Shown: positions 45,631 to 55,589, counted from the first letter of the stretch. The stretch: 64,000 bases of DNA from Aquimarina sp. ERC-38 (GCF_026222555.1 NZ_CP098511.1:1159501-1223500); one strand, 5' to 3'. Numbers and translations are program-made. The notes: a model not told the origin generated them from the sequence alone.

Positions 45631-45631
45631 T

Positions 45632-46612
45632 ATGAAAAACTATATAAGATATATATGTGGGGTGTTGCTGTTCTGTAGTTTAGGAATATCCACACCCGGT
45701 TTCGGACAGGAACTTTTTGCTCCTGTCCAGAACCAGTACCTGGCGGATAACCCTTATTTAATTTCGAGTGCTTATGCCGGTATTGGAGATTGCTGGCAGG
45801 TGAGAGGTACCGGGTTTGAACAATGGGTACAGGTTAAAAACGGACCTAGTACACAGAATTTGTCCATTGACGGACGTATTTCTGATCGTTCCGGGGTAGG
45901 AGCTATTCTTTTTAATGATAGTAACGGTGCTACTTCACAAAGGGGGGCTCAAGTTTCTTTTGCCCATCATTTGACTTTAAGTGAATACAATAATCAATAC
46001 CTTTCTTTTGGGTTAAGTTATCGGTATACGCAGTTTGGCATTGACACTTCGCAATTTAATAATGGAGATCCGGATAATCCAATTAGTCCCTCTTTACAGA
46101 GTATCAACTACGGTAACAGTAATTTTGACCTAGGAATATTATATCGGTTAGGGCGTTTTTTCTTAAGTGCAAATGCTGTTAACCTTATTGATAAGCAAAT
46201 TGATGATTTTGGTGAATTAGAACCTACTAAACTGCAAAATTATTATTTATATACCGGGTATACCTTTTACAGAAGGTTTGGTAATCTGGAGATCGAACCT
46301 TCTATTTTATACCAAAGCTTTGCTAGTGATGGTCGAAGTGCAGCGGATATCAATATAAAAGTTCGTAAGTTGATGCGTCAGAATTATATTTGGGCTGGTC
46401 TTACTTTACGTTCTATTATTGACCAGGAGTTTAAACCCCTATCGGTTTCTCCCATGATCGGAATCAAAAGAGCAGGTTTTTATGTGGCTTACGGATACCA
46501 GGTTGGGGTTAACGAAAGTTTGGAAAACTTAAGTACCGCAGCAGGTTCTCATATGATCACTTTAGGTTTTGATTTTGCCTGTAGGCAAAGTAAATGTGGG
46601 TGTACGTATTAA
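45632..46612 (+). CDS. sprF: SprF-like outer-membrane protein (PorP/SprF family)
   Basis: I start at ATG 45632 (MKNYIRYICGVLLF), 326 residues, because it gives a clean signal peptide ending near TPGFGQ. The longer frame from 45581 overlaps sprB and has no signal. The mature protein has the PorP/SprF family layout: FAPVQNQYLADNPYLISSAYAG, DRSGVGAILFNDSNGATSQ, AQVSFAHHLTL, then alternating strands and PMIGIKRAGFYVAYGYQVG. In F. johnsoniae SprF is needed for SprB to reach the surface and is specific to it. Only one base separates it from sprB. It converges with holB, 8 bases away, without an obvious terminator. Confidence 0.9.
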   Translation: MKNYIRYICGVLLFCSLGISTPGFGQELFAPVQNQYLADNPYLISSAYAGIGDCWQVRGTGFEQWVQVKNGPSTQNLSIDGRISDRSGVGAILFNDSNGATSQRGAQVSFAHHLTLSEYNNQYLSFGLSYRYTQFGIDTSQFNNGDPDNPISPSLQSINYGNSNFDLGILYRLGRFFLSANAVNLIDKQIDDFGELEPTKLQNYYLYTGYTFYRRFGNLEIEPSILYQSFASDGRSAADINIKVRKLMRQNYIWAGLTLRSIIDQEFKPLSVSPMIGIKRAGFYVAYGYQVGVNESLENLSTAAGSHMITLGFDFACRQSKCGCTY

Positions 46613-46620
46613 GCCTAATT

Positions 46621-47775
46621 TTACTCTTCCTTTTTATGTAACAAACGGGTAAGGTTGATGGAAAGGTCGGTAAAGATGATTTTAGCGTTACCATTGCGTT
46701 CTACGTGGAATAAGGCAGACTGGATTTCTTCAAAAATCTGCTGGATATTGGCTCCGTGAATAAAAGGCGCAAATTTTTCCAGTTGAAATCCGTTGGCGTC
46801 CGATTCGTAGTAGACTAGAGGTTTAGCTTCATAATTAAACACTAAAGCCTGGCGAAAAAAGTCAATACAGTAATGTAAAAATTTCTTTTGGGTTTCACGA
46901 CCGGTACCTGCTACGGATTCGCTCCAGATGATTAATTCGTTGATTGCAGCTTTGTTTCCTTTGGCTTTAAAAGCAGCCCGAACCCATTGGATAAACCATT
47001 CTTCAAATTGGTCAGCACCTCCGTCATGATGGACTAAATGCAATGCTTTGTTATAGTCGCCATTTGCCTGATGTGCAATTTTAGAAGCGAGAGGACTTGC
47101 TAGATTTTCTTTTGCCATTAATGCTTCGGCGATTACTTTTTCGCTTAAGGCGGGAAAATGTAAGGCTTGACAACGGGAACGTATGGTTTGTAGGATATGT
47201 TCTTCTTCTTCGGTAATTAAAATAAATACTGTTTTAGCCGGAGGCTCTTCAATAAGTTTCAAGAGTTTATTAGAAGCTGCGATATTCATTTTATCTGCCA
47301 TCCAGATGATCATTACCTTATGTCCACCTTCATAACTCTTTAAGGAGAGTTTTTTTACGATTTCTAAGGATTCATCAACACCAATCTGACCTTGCTTTTT
47401 TTCGATACCAATACGCAGGTGCCAATCAAACAGGCTTCCATACGGGGTTTCTTTAATAAAACTTCTCCACGCCCCCAGGAAGTTATCAGATACAGGATGT
47501 TTTTTAACTTCTGTATTGGTAGCTACCGGAAAGGCAAAGTGAAGGTCAGGATGTGCTAAATGATCAAACTTTACATTACAGGCTGCGTTCCCATCTTTAT
47601 TTTCCTGATTTTTGTTGTGGCATAATATATATTGTGCGTAAGCAACGGCCATAGGTAAGGTACCGCTACCATTAGCTCCTACAAATAGTTGTGCGTGAGG
47701 GATACGACCTTTATCAACACTGGTAGTCAGGTGTTTTTTAAGGTGATCCAAACCAAGAATTTCTGAAAAAAGCAT
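46621..47775 (-). CDS. holB: DNA polymerase III delta prime subunit
   Basis: This 384-residue protein has the clamp-loader AAA+ fold. It starts LFSEILGLDHLKKHLTTSVDKGRIPHAQL. The P-loop position reads VGANGSGTLPMA, where the usual GK(T/S) is lost, as expected for the non-ATPase delta prime subunit. Sensor and helix motifs EESLEIVKKL-like, KVMIIWMADKMNIAASNKLLKLIEEPP and FILITEEEEHILQTIRSRCQ are diagnostic (each split over about residues 155-215). The Cys-containing zinc module of DnaX-type proteins is reduced. It helps load the beta clamp during replication. Confidence 0.9.
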   Translation of the reverse strand: MLFSEILGLDHLKKHLTTSVDKGRIPHAQLFVGANGSGTLPMAVAYAQYILCHNKNQENKDGNAACNVKFDHLAHPDLHFAFPVATNTEVKKHPVSDNFLGAWRSFIKETPYGSLFDWHLRIGIEKKQGQIGVDESLEIVKKLSLKSYEGGHKVMIIWMADKMNIAASNKLLKLIEEPPAKTVFILITEEEEHILQTIRSRCQALHFPALSEKVIAEALMAKENLASPLASKIAHQANGDYNKALHLVHHDGGADQFEEWFIQWVRAAFKAKGNKAAINELIIWSESVAGTGRETQKKFLHYCIDFFRQALVFNYEAKPLVYYESDANGFQLEKFAPFIHGANIQQIFEEIQSALFHVERNGNAKIIFTDLSINLTRLLHKKEE

Positions 47776-47960
47776 GGGTTATGATATAAGAAAGGTAAAA
47801 GTATAAAAAGAAGCAGTTTCGGTTGAGTCGGATAGTCTTTAATTTTAGAAATTAAACGACTAAGCCAAGGTTAATTTTATAGGTTTTATATTTTTTTAAC
47901 CCAAATTAGTTCAAATATTTAGTGGTAAGAAGTATTTTCGCAAAACAATCACAATCCTTT

Positions 47961-49148
47961 ATGAAAACAATTGAAGATTTTAATTTTGAAAATAAAAAGG
48001 CCTTAATCAGGGTAGACTTTAATGTTCCGTTAAACGATACTTATGAAGTTACGGATACCACCCGAATTGAAGCTGCAAAACCTACGATTATCAAGATCCT
48101 TGAAGATGGGGGAAGTGCGGTACTAATGTCACACCTGGGCAGGCCCAAAGGGAAGCAAGAGGAATATTCACTCAAACATATCATGAATAAGGTATCTGAT
48201 ATCCTGGGGGTACAGGTGACGTTCGTACAGGATTGCGTGGGATCCACTGCCGAAGAGGTAGTTACATCTTTAAAAGGTGGTGAAGTAGTACTATTAGAAA
48301 ATCTTCGTTTTTATAAAGAAGAAACAGAGGGGAACCAGGAATTTGCAGAGAAACTATCAAAATTAGGGGATGTTTATGTTAATGATGCTTTTGGAACGGC
48401 ACATAGAGCGCATGCATCCACTACGGTAGTAGCTCAGTTTTTTAAAGACCAAAAGTGTTTTGGGAAACTTCTGGCAAAAGAAATTGAAAGTATTAATAAG
48501 GTTCTAAAATCGGGAGAACACCCGGTCACGGCAATATTGGGAGGGTCTAAAGTTTCTTCTAAAATTACGATTATTGAAAACATACTGGATGCCGTGGATC
48601 ATTTGATTATAGGCGGTGGTATGGCCTATACTTTTATTAAAGCAAAGGGAGGTCAGATTGGTAATTCAATTTGTGAAGATGACAAGCAGGAACTTGCGTT
48701 GGAAATTTTAAAGAAAGCTAAACAAAAGCAGGTAGAAGTGCATTTACCGGTAGATGTTATTGCAGCAGATGCTTTTGACAACGAAGCAAATACACAAACG
48801 GTGGCTATAGATCAAATACCGGACGGATGGGAAGGTCTGGATGTAGGTCCTAAGAGTTTAGAAAAATTCCATGAGGTGTTGCTAGCTTCAAAAACTATTC
48901 TTTGGAACGGTCCGCTAGGGGTTTTTGAAATGGAAAATTTTGCTAAAGGAACGATTGCTTTAGGAAATTCTATTGCAGAAGCTACAGAAGCAGGTGCTTT
49001 TTCACTAGTAGGAGGTGGCGACTCGGTTGCAGCGGTTAAACAATTTGGTTTTGAAGATAAAGTAAGTTATGTTTCTACCGGAGGGGGCGCTATGTTAGAA
49101 AGCCTAGAAGGAAAAACCTTACCAGGAATTGTGGCTATAACATCGTAA
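47961..49148 (+). CDS. pgk: Phosphoglycerate kinase
   Basis: I use ATG 47961 ([20 protein letters not shown]), 395 residues, the normal length. The longer frame starts with a GTG 39 bases upstream and adds residues not found in the family. Signatures are RVDFNVPL (about 18-25), SHLGRPKG (about 57-64), ENLRFYKEE, and the ATP-binding [13 protein letters not shown] and STGGGAMLE near the C-terminus. It makes ATP from 1,3-bisphosphoglycerate in glycolysis. It is monocistronic, with a clear terminator after it. Confidence 0.96.
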   Translation: MKTIEDFNFENKKALIRVDFNVPLNDTYEVTDTTRIEAAKPTIIKILEDGGSAVLMSHLGRPKGKQEEYSLKHIMNKVSDILGVQVTFVQDCVGSTAEEVVTSLKGGEVVLLENLRFYKEETEGNQEFAEKLSKLGDVYVNDAFGTAHRAHASTTVVAQFFKDQKCFGKLLAKEIESINKVLKSGEHPVTAILGGSKVSSKITIIENILDAVDHLIIGGGMAYTFIKAKGGQIGNSICEDDKQELALEILKKAKQKQVEVHLPVDVIAADAFDNEANTQTVAIDQIPDGWEGLDVGPKSLEKFHEVLLASKTILWNGPLGVFEMENFAKGTIALGNSIAEATEAGAFSLVGGGDSVAAVKQFGFEDKVSYVSTGGGAMLESLEGKTLPGIVAITS

Positions 49149-49188
49149 TATCAGTAAGAATATTCTTATTAATTGATGTTTTATAGAT

Positions 49189-49213
49189 AAAATCAGTCTT
49201 TTGACTGATTTTT
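49189..49213 (+). terminator. Intrinsic terminator after pgk
   Basis: AAAATCAGTC (49189-49198) pairs with GACTGATTTT (49203-49212) around a TTTT loop, and T-rich DNA follows. It lies 40 bases past the pgk stop. Confidence 0.8.
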
Positions 49214-49319
49214 CTTATTTTTAATCTATTGATTATTTGTCATTTAAATAAAAAAACACGATTTTCGTACTGTTTTTTAGCATTAATTTTTTGTTTTCAT
49301 TAAAAAAGGAATACGACAC

Positions 49320-50942
49320 GTGAGGATAACCCAGTTATATATATTATTTTTTAGTTTTTTGACAAGCTTCGTACATATACAAGCTCAAAATGATTCCCTT
49401 AGTAAGCCGTCTATCCATCGAGTTAGCACGATTATTTTAGACACCTTACCGATTCTTAAAAAGGATACGGTTCAAATTACTACGCAGATTCAAAAAGTTC
49501 AGTCGAAGGGCGAATTTATAGCAGATACTTTAGTTACGGAAGTTTTAAAAGATACGGTAATGTACAATCCTCAAGATCATCATCGACTTGCGGATCTGGA
49601 TGCTCGCTGGAAACAGGAATTATATAGTTCCGGTCTCTTTGATACAATTTATAGAACTGTTACGGAGCAAACTTATGAAGAGGTAGTGTATCCTGAATTA
49701 AGTACGGATACTTTAAAAGCCCGTTTGGCAAGGCTAAATCAGCGCACACCTTTTAATATCGCATATAATAAATCCCTGGAAAGTGTTATTAAAAGTTACC
49801 TGAAAAATCGTAGGGAACACCTGGAACGTTTGATGGGACTTAGTCATTTCTACTTTCCATTGTTTGAACAGGAATTGGATAGGCAAAATATTCCGCTTGA
49901 AATAAAATACCTGGCAATCGTAGAATCTGCTTTAAGGCCCAGGGCGAAATCCAGGGTAGGAGCCACCGGGTTATGGCAGTTTATGTTTGGTACCGGTAAG
50001 CAGTTCGGTCTGGAAGTGAGTTCTTATGTAGATGAACGTATGGATCCTATTATGGCTACTAAAGCTGCTTGTAAATATCTGGCTAATTTGTATAAAATTT
50101 TTGGAGATTGGGATCTGGCACTGGCTTCTTATAACTCAGGCCCGGGAAATGTAACTAAAGCAATTCGGCGAAGTGGTGGCTATAAAAATTATTGGAATAT
50201 CAGGTCTTATTTACCCAGGGAAACTGCAGGGTACCTGCCCGCTTTTCTGGCAACCATGTATATTTTTGAATTTGCAGAAGAGCATGACCTTCAACCGGTA
50301 AAGCCAAAGTTTGCTTACTTTGAAACAGATACGGTAAAAGTGAAACAAACCATCCGATTAGAACATGTATCTGAATCGATGAACATTCCTATTGAAGAAT
50401 TACAATTTTTAAACCCTTCCTATAAATTGGATATTATTCCTTTTGTAAAAGATGAGGATTATGTGTTACGTCTTCCGCTAGAAAAAACTGGAACTTTTGT
50501 GGCAAATGAATCCCAAGTTTATGCTCTTGCAAAAGCCGAATTTGATAAACAAGAAAAGCCGTTACCTAAGCTATTTGAAGCTGAATCCAAAATTCGATAC
50601 CGTGTGCGTAGCGGAGACTATCTGGGTAAAATCGCACGTAAGTTTGGGGTGCGGGTAAGCCAACTTAAACGTTGGAATGGTTTACGAAGCAATAATTTGC
50701 GTATTGGACAGCGCCTTTCTATCTTCCCTAAAAAACCGGTAACTTCTTCTTCTTCAAAAGTAGCTGCGGCTAAGAAACAAGACTTTTCGAATGCCAAAAT
50801 ATATACGGTACGATCCGGAGATACTTTATGGAGTATTTCTAAAAAGTTTAGTGGTGTATCCATCGAAAACTTAAAAACCTGGAATAATATCAGAGGTTCG
50901 GGAATCAAGCCCGGAATGAAACTAAAAATTTCTAAATCTTAA
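49320..50942 (+). CDS. MltD-like lytic transglycosylase with LysM domains
   Basis: This 540-residue protein starts with GTG at 49320; an AAAAAAGGA sequence upstream and a good signal peptide (LYILFFSFLTSFVHIQAQ) support it, and no in-frame ATG is available nearby. The SLT domain covers about residues 170-320. LEIKYLAIVESALRPRAKS holds the catalytic Glu, then GATGLWQFMFGTGKQFGL and ASYNSGPGNVTKAI follow. A degenerate LysM-like segment (about 345-395) precedes two clear LysM repeats (about 422-470, YRVRSGDYLGKIARKFGV; about 493-540, YTVRSGDTLWSISKKF). It cleaves peptidoglycan glycan strands to 1,6-anhydro products in the periplasm. It is probably transcribed alone. Confidence 0.93.
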   Translation: MRITQLYILFFSFLTSFVHIQAQNDSLSKPSIHRVSTIILDTLPILKKDTVQITTQIQKVQSKGEFIADTLVTEVLKDTVMYNPQDHHRLADLDARWKQELYSSGLFDTIYRTVTEQTYEEVVYPELSTDTLKARLARLNQRTPFNIAYNKSLESVIKSYLKNRREHLERLMGLSHFYFPLFEQELDRQNIPLEIKYLAIVESALRPRAKSRVGATGLWQFMFGTGKQFGLEVSSYVDERMDPIMATKAACKYLANLYKIFGDWDLALASYNSGPGNVTKAIRRSGGYKNYWNIRSYLPRETAGYLPAFLATMYIFEFAEEHDLQPVKPKFAYFETDTVKVKQTIRLEHVSESMNIPIEELQFLNPSYKLDIIPFVKDEDYVLRLPLEKTGTFVANESQVYALAKAEFDKQEKPLPKLFEAESKIRYRVRSGDYLGKIARKFGVRVSQLKRWNGLRSNNLRIGQRLSIFPKKPVTSSSSKVAAAKKQDFSNAKIYTVRSGDTLWSISKKFSGVSIENLKTWNNIRGSGIKPGMKLKISKS

Positions 50943-51196
50943 GTAGAGCCACGTCAACACTTATTAAGAGGCTTTAGCTATTTTAATTCTTTGTTAAAGG
51001 GTTATATTTCAATTTTCGGTAAGGTCTTTGCTCTAGGTCTGGTAGTGGTTTACTTATCTATATATCAGCTGCCTGTTTTTTGAACTAATATTAAACTTTT
51101 AGGGTTTACCTGATTGCATTTTTATTATAAATACGGTTAGTTGTTTTGTTTGTTAAACCCTATAATATTTAGAACTATATTTTATAAGTTTGAAAA

Positions 51197-52180
51197 ATGA
51201 ATAAGCTATTTCTATTACTTTCTGGCCTATTTTTACTGATAGGATGTGCATCAGATACTAAGGATAAGAAAAAAGAACGTCAGGGGGCTATGGCTCAGTC
51301 CGTAGGGCGAATTAACGAACTCTCTGTCGTCATTGAAACGGAAGCATGGAAAGGAGCTCTGGGAGATACGATCCGTAAATATTTTGGAGCAGAGGTACCC
51401 GGATTACCCCAGGAAGAACCTTTGTTTTCTATGCGACAGATCCCTCCTTCGGCATTTTCAGGAATTGCCCGAAAAAACCGAACATTTTTAAAGGTTGAAA
51501 ATGCATCGGTTACTAAAGTAGATTATATATCGAACAAATTTGCTACTCCGCAATTAGGTGTTGTTATTACCGGTAAAAATCTGGCCGAACAGAGTGCGAT
51601 AATCCGGGAACAAATAGAACAAATTTCTGAAAAATTAAAAGCAGTAGAAACTAAGGAAAAGCAACGACGTATTGCCAAGTCTCTGGAAAAGCTGCCGCAG
51701 CTGGAATCAAAATTTGGGTTAAGCTTAAAAGTTCCTTCAGCCTATCGGATTGCAAGGGAGGATGATGATTTTCTCTGGTTACGAAAAGATATTCCGAATG
51801 GTGATATGAACTTAATTATCTACGAAATACCTATTGATAATACTCTATCTGATACTAATACGATTGCTGATATTATTAAAATCAGGGACTCTGTAGGAAG
51901 CCTGAAGATCCCTACGGATACGGGTAGTTTTGTTACTGAAGAAGCCTACGCTCCTTATTTATATCATAAGGAAGTTGCTAAACGTCCAACTTTTGTAACT
52001 AAAGGTACCTGGGAAATTAAAAACCGATTTCTTGCCGGACCTTTTGTAAATTATATGATAAAAGATACAGATAAGAATCGCTATGTGGTTCTGGAAGGTT
52101 TTATCCTGGCCCCCTCAAGTTTAAAAAGAGATAATATGTTTGAACTGGAAGCTATTATTAAGTCCTTGAGGTTGTTGTAG
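51197..52180 (+). CDS. DUF4837 family lipoprotein
   Basis: This 327-residue protein has a lipoprotein signal (MNKLFLLLSGLFLLIGC, Cys17) followed by a lysine-rich linker. The body matches DUF4837 as I remember it: SVGRINELSVVIETEAWKG, LGDTIRKYFGAEVPGLPQEEPLF (split over about residues 50-76), then RKNRTFLKV and later EDDDFLWLRKDIPNGDMNLIIY. The family is Bacteroidota-specific, of unknown function, and envelope-located by its signal. It stands alone between the transglycosylase and tatA, so context suggests envelope maintenance but nothing specific. Confidence 0.8.
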   Translation: MNKLFLLLSGLFLLIGCASDTKDKKKERQGAMAQSVGRINELSVVIETEAWKGALGDTIRKYFGAEVPGLPQEEPLFSMRQIPPSAFSGIARKNRTFLKVENASVTKVDYISNKFATPQLGVVITGKNLAEQSAIIREQIEQISEKLKAVETKEKQRRIAKSLEKLPQLESKFGLSLKVPSAYRIAREDDDFLWLRKDIPNGDMNLIIYEIPIDNTLSDTNTIADIIKIRDSVGSLKIPTDTGSFVTEEAYAPYLYHKEVAKRPTFVTKGTWEIKNRFLAGPFVNYMIKDTDKNRYVVLEGFILAPSSLKRDNMFELEAIIKSLRLL

Positions 52181-52234
52181 GTTTTGTAATAGAACAGTGT
52201 AGTTCAAAACTTCCTAAATTGGCATCAAATATTT

Positions 52235-52266
52235 CTAAAGCTGGCTTTAGAGCAAGCTTTTTTACC
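52235..52266 (+). terminator. Possible terminator after the DUF4837 gene
   Basis: CTAAAG (52235-52240) pairs with CTTTAG (52245-52250) around CTGG. A few bases on, a T-run lies at 52258-52263. The T-run is not directly adjacent to the stem, but an alternative pairing of AAAGCT with AGCTTT brings it closer. Confidence 0.4.
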
Positions 52267-52349
52267 TAAATTTATAATGGGTATATCATGCCATGCCGTA
52301 GTGGAAGACAAGTGAAAGCTGTTTTTGATTGATAAAACAAGAAACCTAC

Positions 52350-52541
52350 TTACTTCTTGTCTTCGATTTTTCCTGGTTCGTCTTCTTCTTTGGTAGCGTC
52401 TTTAAATTCTTTGATGCCACTGCCCAGTCCGCGCATTAATTCAGGAATTTTCTTACCTCCAAATAATAAAAGCACAGCACCTACGATTAAAGCAATCTGC
52501 CAGGGGCCTAACATTCCTAAAAATATAGTTGAAGTCATCAT
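52350..52541 (-). CDS. tatA: Sec-independent translocase subunit TatA/E
   Basis: This 63-residue protein has the TatA layout: a short N-terminal membrane helix (LGPWQIALIVGAVLLLFGG, about residues 11-29), the FGGKKIPEL hinge, and an amphipathic helix (MRGLGSGIKEFKDATKE) with an acidic/basic tail. TatA forms the channel that exports folded twin-arginine proteins. tatC is not in the window. The start could be either of the first two Met codons. A TACCTTTG -7-like box lies at 52568-52561, about 20 bases upstream. Confidence 0.93.
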   Translation of the reverse strand: MMTSTIFLGMLGPWQIALIVGAVLLLFGGKKIPELMRGLGSGIKEFKDATKEEDEPGKIEDKK

Positions 52542-53019
52542 ATCGCTCTATTTTGATTTACAAAGGTACTAAGAATTTTGCCAAATTTATTTTTACAGCG
52601 TTAAAATTAGATTATAGAACGTTAATTCTGTTCGTTTTACTAATCTATGCATAACAAATTGAATGCTCAATCGTTATGTACGGAAGATTATAGGAAATCA
52701 TTAGTGTCCGGTAAAGATTCAAGACCCGCCTGCAGACGGGCAGGTCGCTATCGCTTCTAGAATTACGAATCAAGACTGATTATTATAATATTGAAAATTA
52801 AGATTATAGAATAGTCACGTAAAAAACAAATTACTTTAAAAAAGTAGCTTCCAAATAATTCAAATCTTAAGATTACCTTATTTTACTATGCTTTCTAAAC
52901 TTTTATTTATTTCAACCGGACTCTAATACTAGAAATGTAATTTTTAAAAGGTAAAGTAGAAGACATACGCAGTTCTATGTATATTTGTCTTAAACCCTAA
53001 TCAGACGTTCCGGTTTTAC
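52542..53019. other. Intergenic region upstream of the M23 peptidase gene
   Basis: About 480 bases with no credible ORF. It contains a GC-rich palindromic element at 52724-52745 (listed separately) and a TATATTTG -7-like box at 52980-52987, 33 bases before the next gene, without an obvious -33 box. Confidence 0.5.
52724..52745. repeat. GC-rich REP-like palindrome
   Basis: ACCCGCCTGCAGACGGGCAGGT contains overlapping inverted repeats: CCCG with CGGG (52725-52740) and CCTGC with GCAGG (52729-52744). It stands out against AT-rich surroundings. Similar CCTGC/GCAGG intergenic palindromes are frequent in flavobacterial genomes, from memory; only this one was seen here. Confidence 0.5.
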
Positions 53020-53889
53020 ATGGCTAAAAAGAAAAAAGAACCTAAAAGAATTACCCGAAAGCTTTTAAATAAGTATCGGCTAGTCATTTTAAATGAGGAT
53101 ACTTTTGAGGAGCGTATTTCTTTTAAACTTACCCGTTTAAACGTATTTGTAATCGTAACGATCGGTAGCATATTTTTAGTTGGGTTTACAACAGTCTTAA
53201 TTGCTTTTACCCCACTTAGAGAATATATTCCGGGTTATTCGTCTACGGCTTTGGATAAAAAAGCAAATGACCTGGTGACGACCGCTGATTCTTTGCGTAC
53301 GGTATTAACTATTAACCAACAGTATTATAGTGCGATTAAGCAGGTTTTAGAAGGAAATGTAGAAACGGTTGAATTTGATATAGACTCGGCTTTACAGGCG
53401 CAAAAAGTAAATCCGGAGCAGGTCAATTTACAACCTTCTGAAGAAGATATAAAGTTAAGGGAAGAAGTATCGAAAGAGGATAAATACAGCTTGTTTGAAA
53501 AAGAGAAGGAAAGCGCAGGATTTTCTTTCTTTCCGCCGGTAAAAGGATCGGTTACTTCTTCATATAACTTAAAAGAAAAACATTATGCCATAGATGTTGC
53601 AGTTGAAAAAAACACCCCGGTAAAGGCAGCCGCTGCGGGAACGGTGATATTTGCGGAATGGACTTCAGAAACCGGGCATGTCATATTGTTAAAACACGCT
53701 AATGACTTGATTACCGTGTATAAACACAATGCTTCGCTTAGTAAAGAACAGGGGGAACAGGTAAAGGAGGGAGAAGTGATTGCAATCGCCGGATCTACAG
53801 GAAGTTTAACCACTGGCCCTCATTTGCATTTTGAAATCTGGAGGGACGGATTTCCTATGGACCCTCAAAAGTTTATTGATTTTAATTAA
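53020..53889 (+). CDS. M23 family metallopeptidase (membrane-anchored)
   Basis: This 289-residue protein has a basic N-terminal cytoplasmic segment and one membrane helix (VFVIVTIGSIFLVGFTTVLIAF, split: VFVIVTIGSIFLVGF, about residues 47-61 onward). A periplasmic helical linker follows (about 80-165), then the M23 domain. Zinc ligands are visible in KHYAIDVA (H and D, the HxxxD motif, about 187-194) and PHLHFEIW (HxH, about 267-274), with GHVILLKHANDLITVYKHN between. It should be an active peptidoglycan endopeptidase or an activator of one. The GH3-family gene follows after 6 bases, so the two share a transcript. Confidence 0.92.
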   Translation: MAKKKKEPKRITRKLLNKYRLVILNEDTFEERISFKLTRLNVFVIVTIGSIFLVGFTTVLIAFTPLREYIPGYSSTALDKKANDLVTTADSLRTVLTINQQYYSAIKQVLEGNVETVEFDIDSALQAQKVNPEQVNLQPSEEDIKLREEVSKEDKYSLFEKEKESAGFSFFPPVKGSVTSSYNLKEKHYAIDVAVEKNTPVKAAAAGTVIFAEWTSETGHVILLKHANDLITVYKHNASLSKEQGEQVKEGEVIAIAGSTGSLTTGPHLHFEIWRDGFPMDPQKFIDFN

Positions 53890-53895
53890 TCGGGT

Positions 53896-55392
53896 ATGTC
53901 TTTAAAATCCATAGCAGCAAAAGTCTTTGCAAAATATGTTACAAAAAAGATTCAAATATGGGCTAGTACTCCTCATCAAACACAGGAAAAGGTCTTTCAG
54001 CAATTAATTAAAGAAGCAAAGCTAACTGCTTTTGGGAAAGATCATGATTTTCAAAATATTACTTCTTACCAGGATTTTACGGAGCGTGTTCCTATCCGGG
54101 ATTATGAACAACTCCGTACTTATGTAGAACGTGTGGTTGCAGGAGAAGAAAATGTATTATGGCCCGGCAAACCTTTGTATTTTGCAAAAACCTCAGGAAC
54201 TACCAGTGGGTCTAAATACATTCCGCTAACGAAAGAATCCATGCCGACCCATATTCATGCGGCACGAAATGCGATACTCTGTTATATTGCTGAGACCGGG
54301 AAAGCTTCTTTTGTAGATGGTAAAATGATTTTTTTACAGGGTAGTCCGGAGATGACCACTAAAAATGGTATTGGTCTGGGTCGCTTATCGGGTATCGTAG
54401 CGCATTATGTGCCTGGCTATTTACAAAAAAACCGGTTACCTAGTTGGGAAACCAATTGTATGGAAGACTGGGAAAAAAAGGTAGATGCGATTGTAGCAGA
54501 AACAATTGACCAGGACATGAGAGTAATTAGTGGTATCCCGCCCTGGGTTCAAATGTATTTTGAACGGCTCAAAGAGAAGTCAGGAAAACCAATAGGAAGC
54601 TTATTTAAAAATTTTGAACTCTTTATTTACGGCGGGGTGAATTACGAACCTTACCGACCTATTTTCCGGAAACTAAATGGTAAATCTATTCCTAGTATCG
54701 AATTGTACCCGGCTTCTGAAGGGTTTTTTGCTTTCCAGGATTCGCAAAAGGACAGTGGTATGTTATTACAGCTAGACTCCGGAATATTTTATGAGTTTGT
54801 CAAATCCGAAGTGTTTTTTGATGAAAACCCACCCAGGCTTTTGTTAAAAGATGTAGTTATAGGAGAAAATTATGTGATGTTAATTTCTACAAACGCCGGA
54901 CTTTGGGCTTATAACCTGGGGGATACCATACAATTTACCAGTACTTCTCCTTACCGGGTAATCGTTTCCGGTAGGATTAAGCATTTTATTTCAGCTTTTG
55001 GGGAACATGTTATCGGAAAAGAAGTGGAGCAGGCTTTACAAGCTGCGGTACAAGGAGAAAATATTTTAATCAATGAATTCACTGTTGCTCCTCAAATAGA
55101 AGTTAAAGAAGGGCAACTTCCATATCACGAATGGTTTATCGAGTTTAGTCAACCAGTAGAGGATGTATGTTCTTTGGCTAAAACTATTGACGATAACCTT
55201 CGGAAACAAAACTCATATTATGATGATCTGATTACCGGAAAAATTCTAGAACCTTTACATATCACGCCAATTAGAGTAGGCGGTTTTACTGAATATATGA
55301 AATCTATTGGTAAATTAGGCGGACAAAATAAGCTTCCGCGGTTAGCAAATGATCGAAAAATTGCAGATCAATTACAATCTTTTAAGATATAA
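53896..55392 (+). CDS. GH3 auxin-responsive promoter family protein (acyl-adenylate enzyme fold)
   Basis: This 498-residue protein matches the bacterial branch of the plant GH3 family throughout. It has an ATP-binding motif FAKTSGTTSGSKYIPLT (about residues 95-111), YGGVNYEPYRPIF, ELYPASEGFFAFQD (about 273-286), LWAYNLGDTIQFTS and the C-terminal lid with GGQNKLPRL. Plant GH3 enzymes adenylate a carboxylic acid and join it to an amino acid. The substrate of the Bacteroidota members is not known. It starts 6 bases after the M23 peptidase gene, a pairing that may only reflect operon structure. All adenylation motifs look intact. Confidence 0.9.
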   Translation: MSLKSIAAKVFAKYVTKKIQIWASTPHQTQEKVFQQLIKEAKLTAFGKDHDFQNITSYQDFTERVPIRDYEQLRTYVERVVAGEENVLWPGKPLYFAKTSGTTSGSKYIPLTKESMPTHIHAARNAILCYIAETGKASFVDGKMIFLQGSPEMTTKNGIGLGRLSGIVAHYVPGYLQKNRLPSWETNCMEDWEKKVDAIVAETIDQDMRVISGIPPWVQMYFERLKEKSGKPIGSLFKNFELFIYGGVNYEPYRPIFRKLNGKSIPSIELYPASEGFFAFQDSQKDSGMLLQLDSGIFYEFVKSEVFFDENPPRLLLKDVVIGENYVMLISTNAGLWAYNLGDTIQFTSTSPYRVIVSGRIKHFISAFGEHVIGKEVEQALQAAVQGENILINEFTVAPQIEVKEGQLPYHEWFIEFSQPVEDVCSLAKTIDDNLRKQNSYYDDLITGKILEPLHITPIRVGGFTEYMKSIGKLGGQNKLPRLANDRKIADQLQSFKI

Positions 55393-55589
55393 CACTAATT
55401 TCACCGGTTAATATTCAATCTGTTTAATTAGCACTTATTTTTTCCCGGATAACGAAATATTTATCTTTAAAATTAGTAGCTTGCCACTTTACTGGCAGAA
55501 GGAAGTTCGTATAGAAGTATTAAAGTTTTAGTTTACTTTTATAAATAGTTGCCTTCTATTTTAATATTGGATTATACCAATTTCTATTA

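Noticed and set aside
46698-46711. GTTCTACGTGGAAT, a near match to the parS palindrome inside holB
   Set aside because: It differs from the two perfect copies at two positions, breaks the palindrome, and is plain coding sequence. A chance match is more likely than a third ParB site.
53896-55392. GH3 protein as evidence of auxin signalling or plant association
   Set aside because: The bacterial branch of this family is widespread in Bacteroidota with unknown substrates, and the family name is historical.
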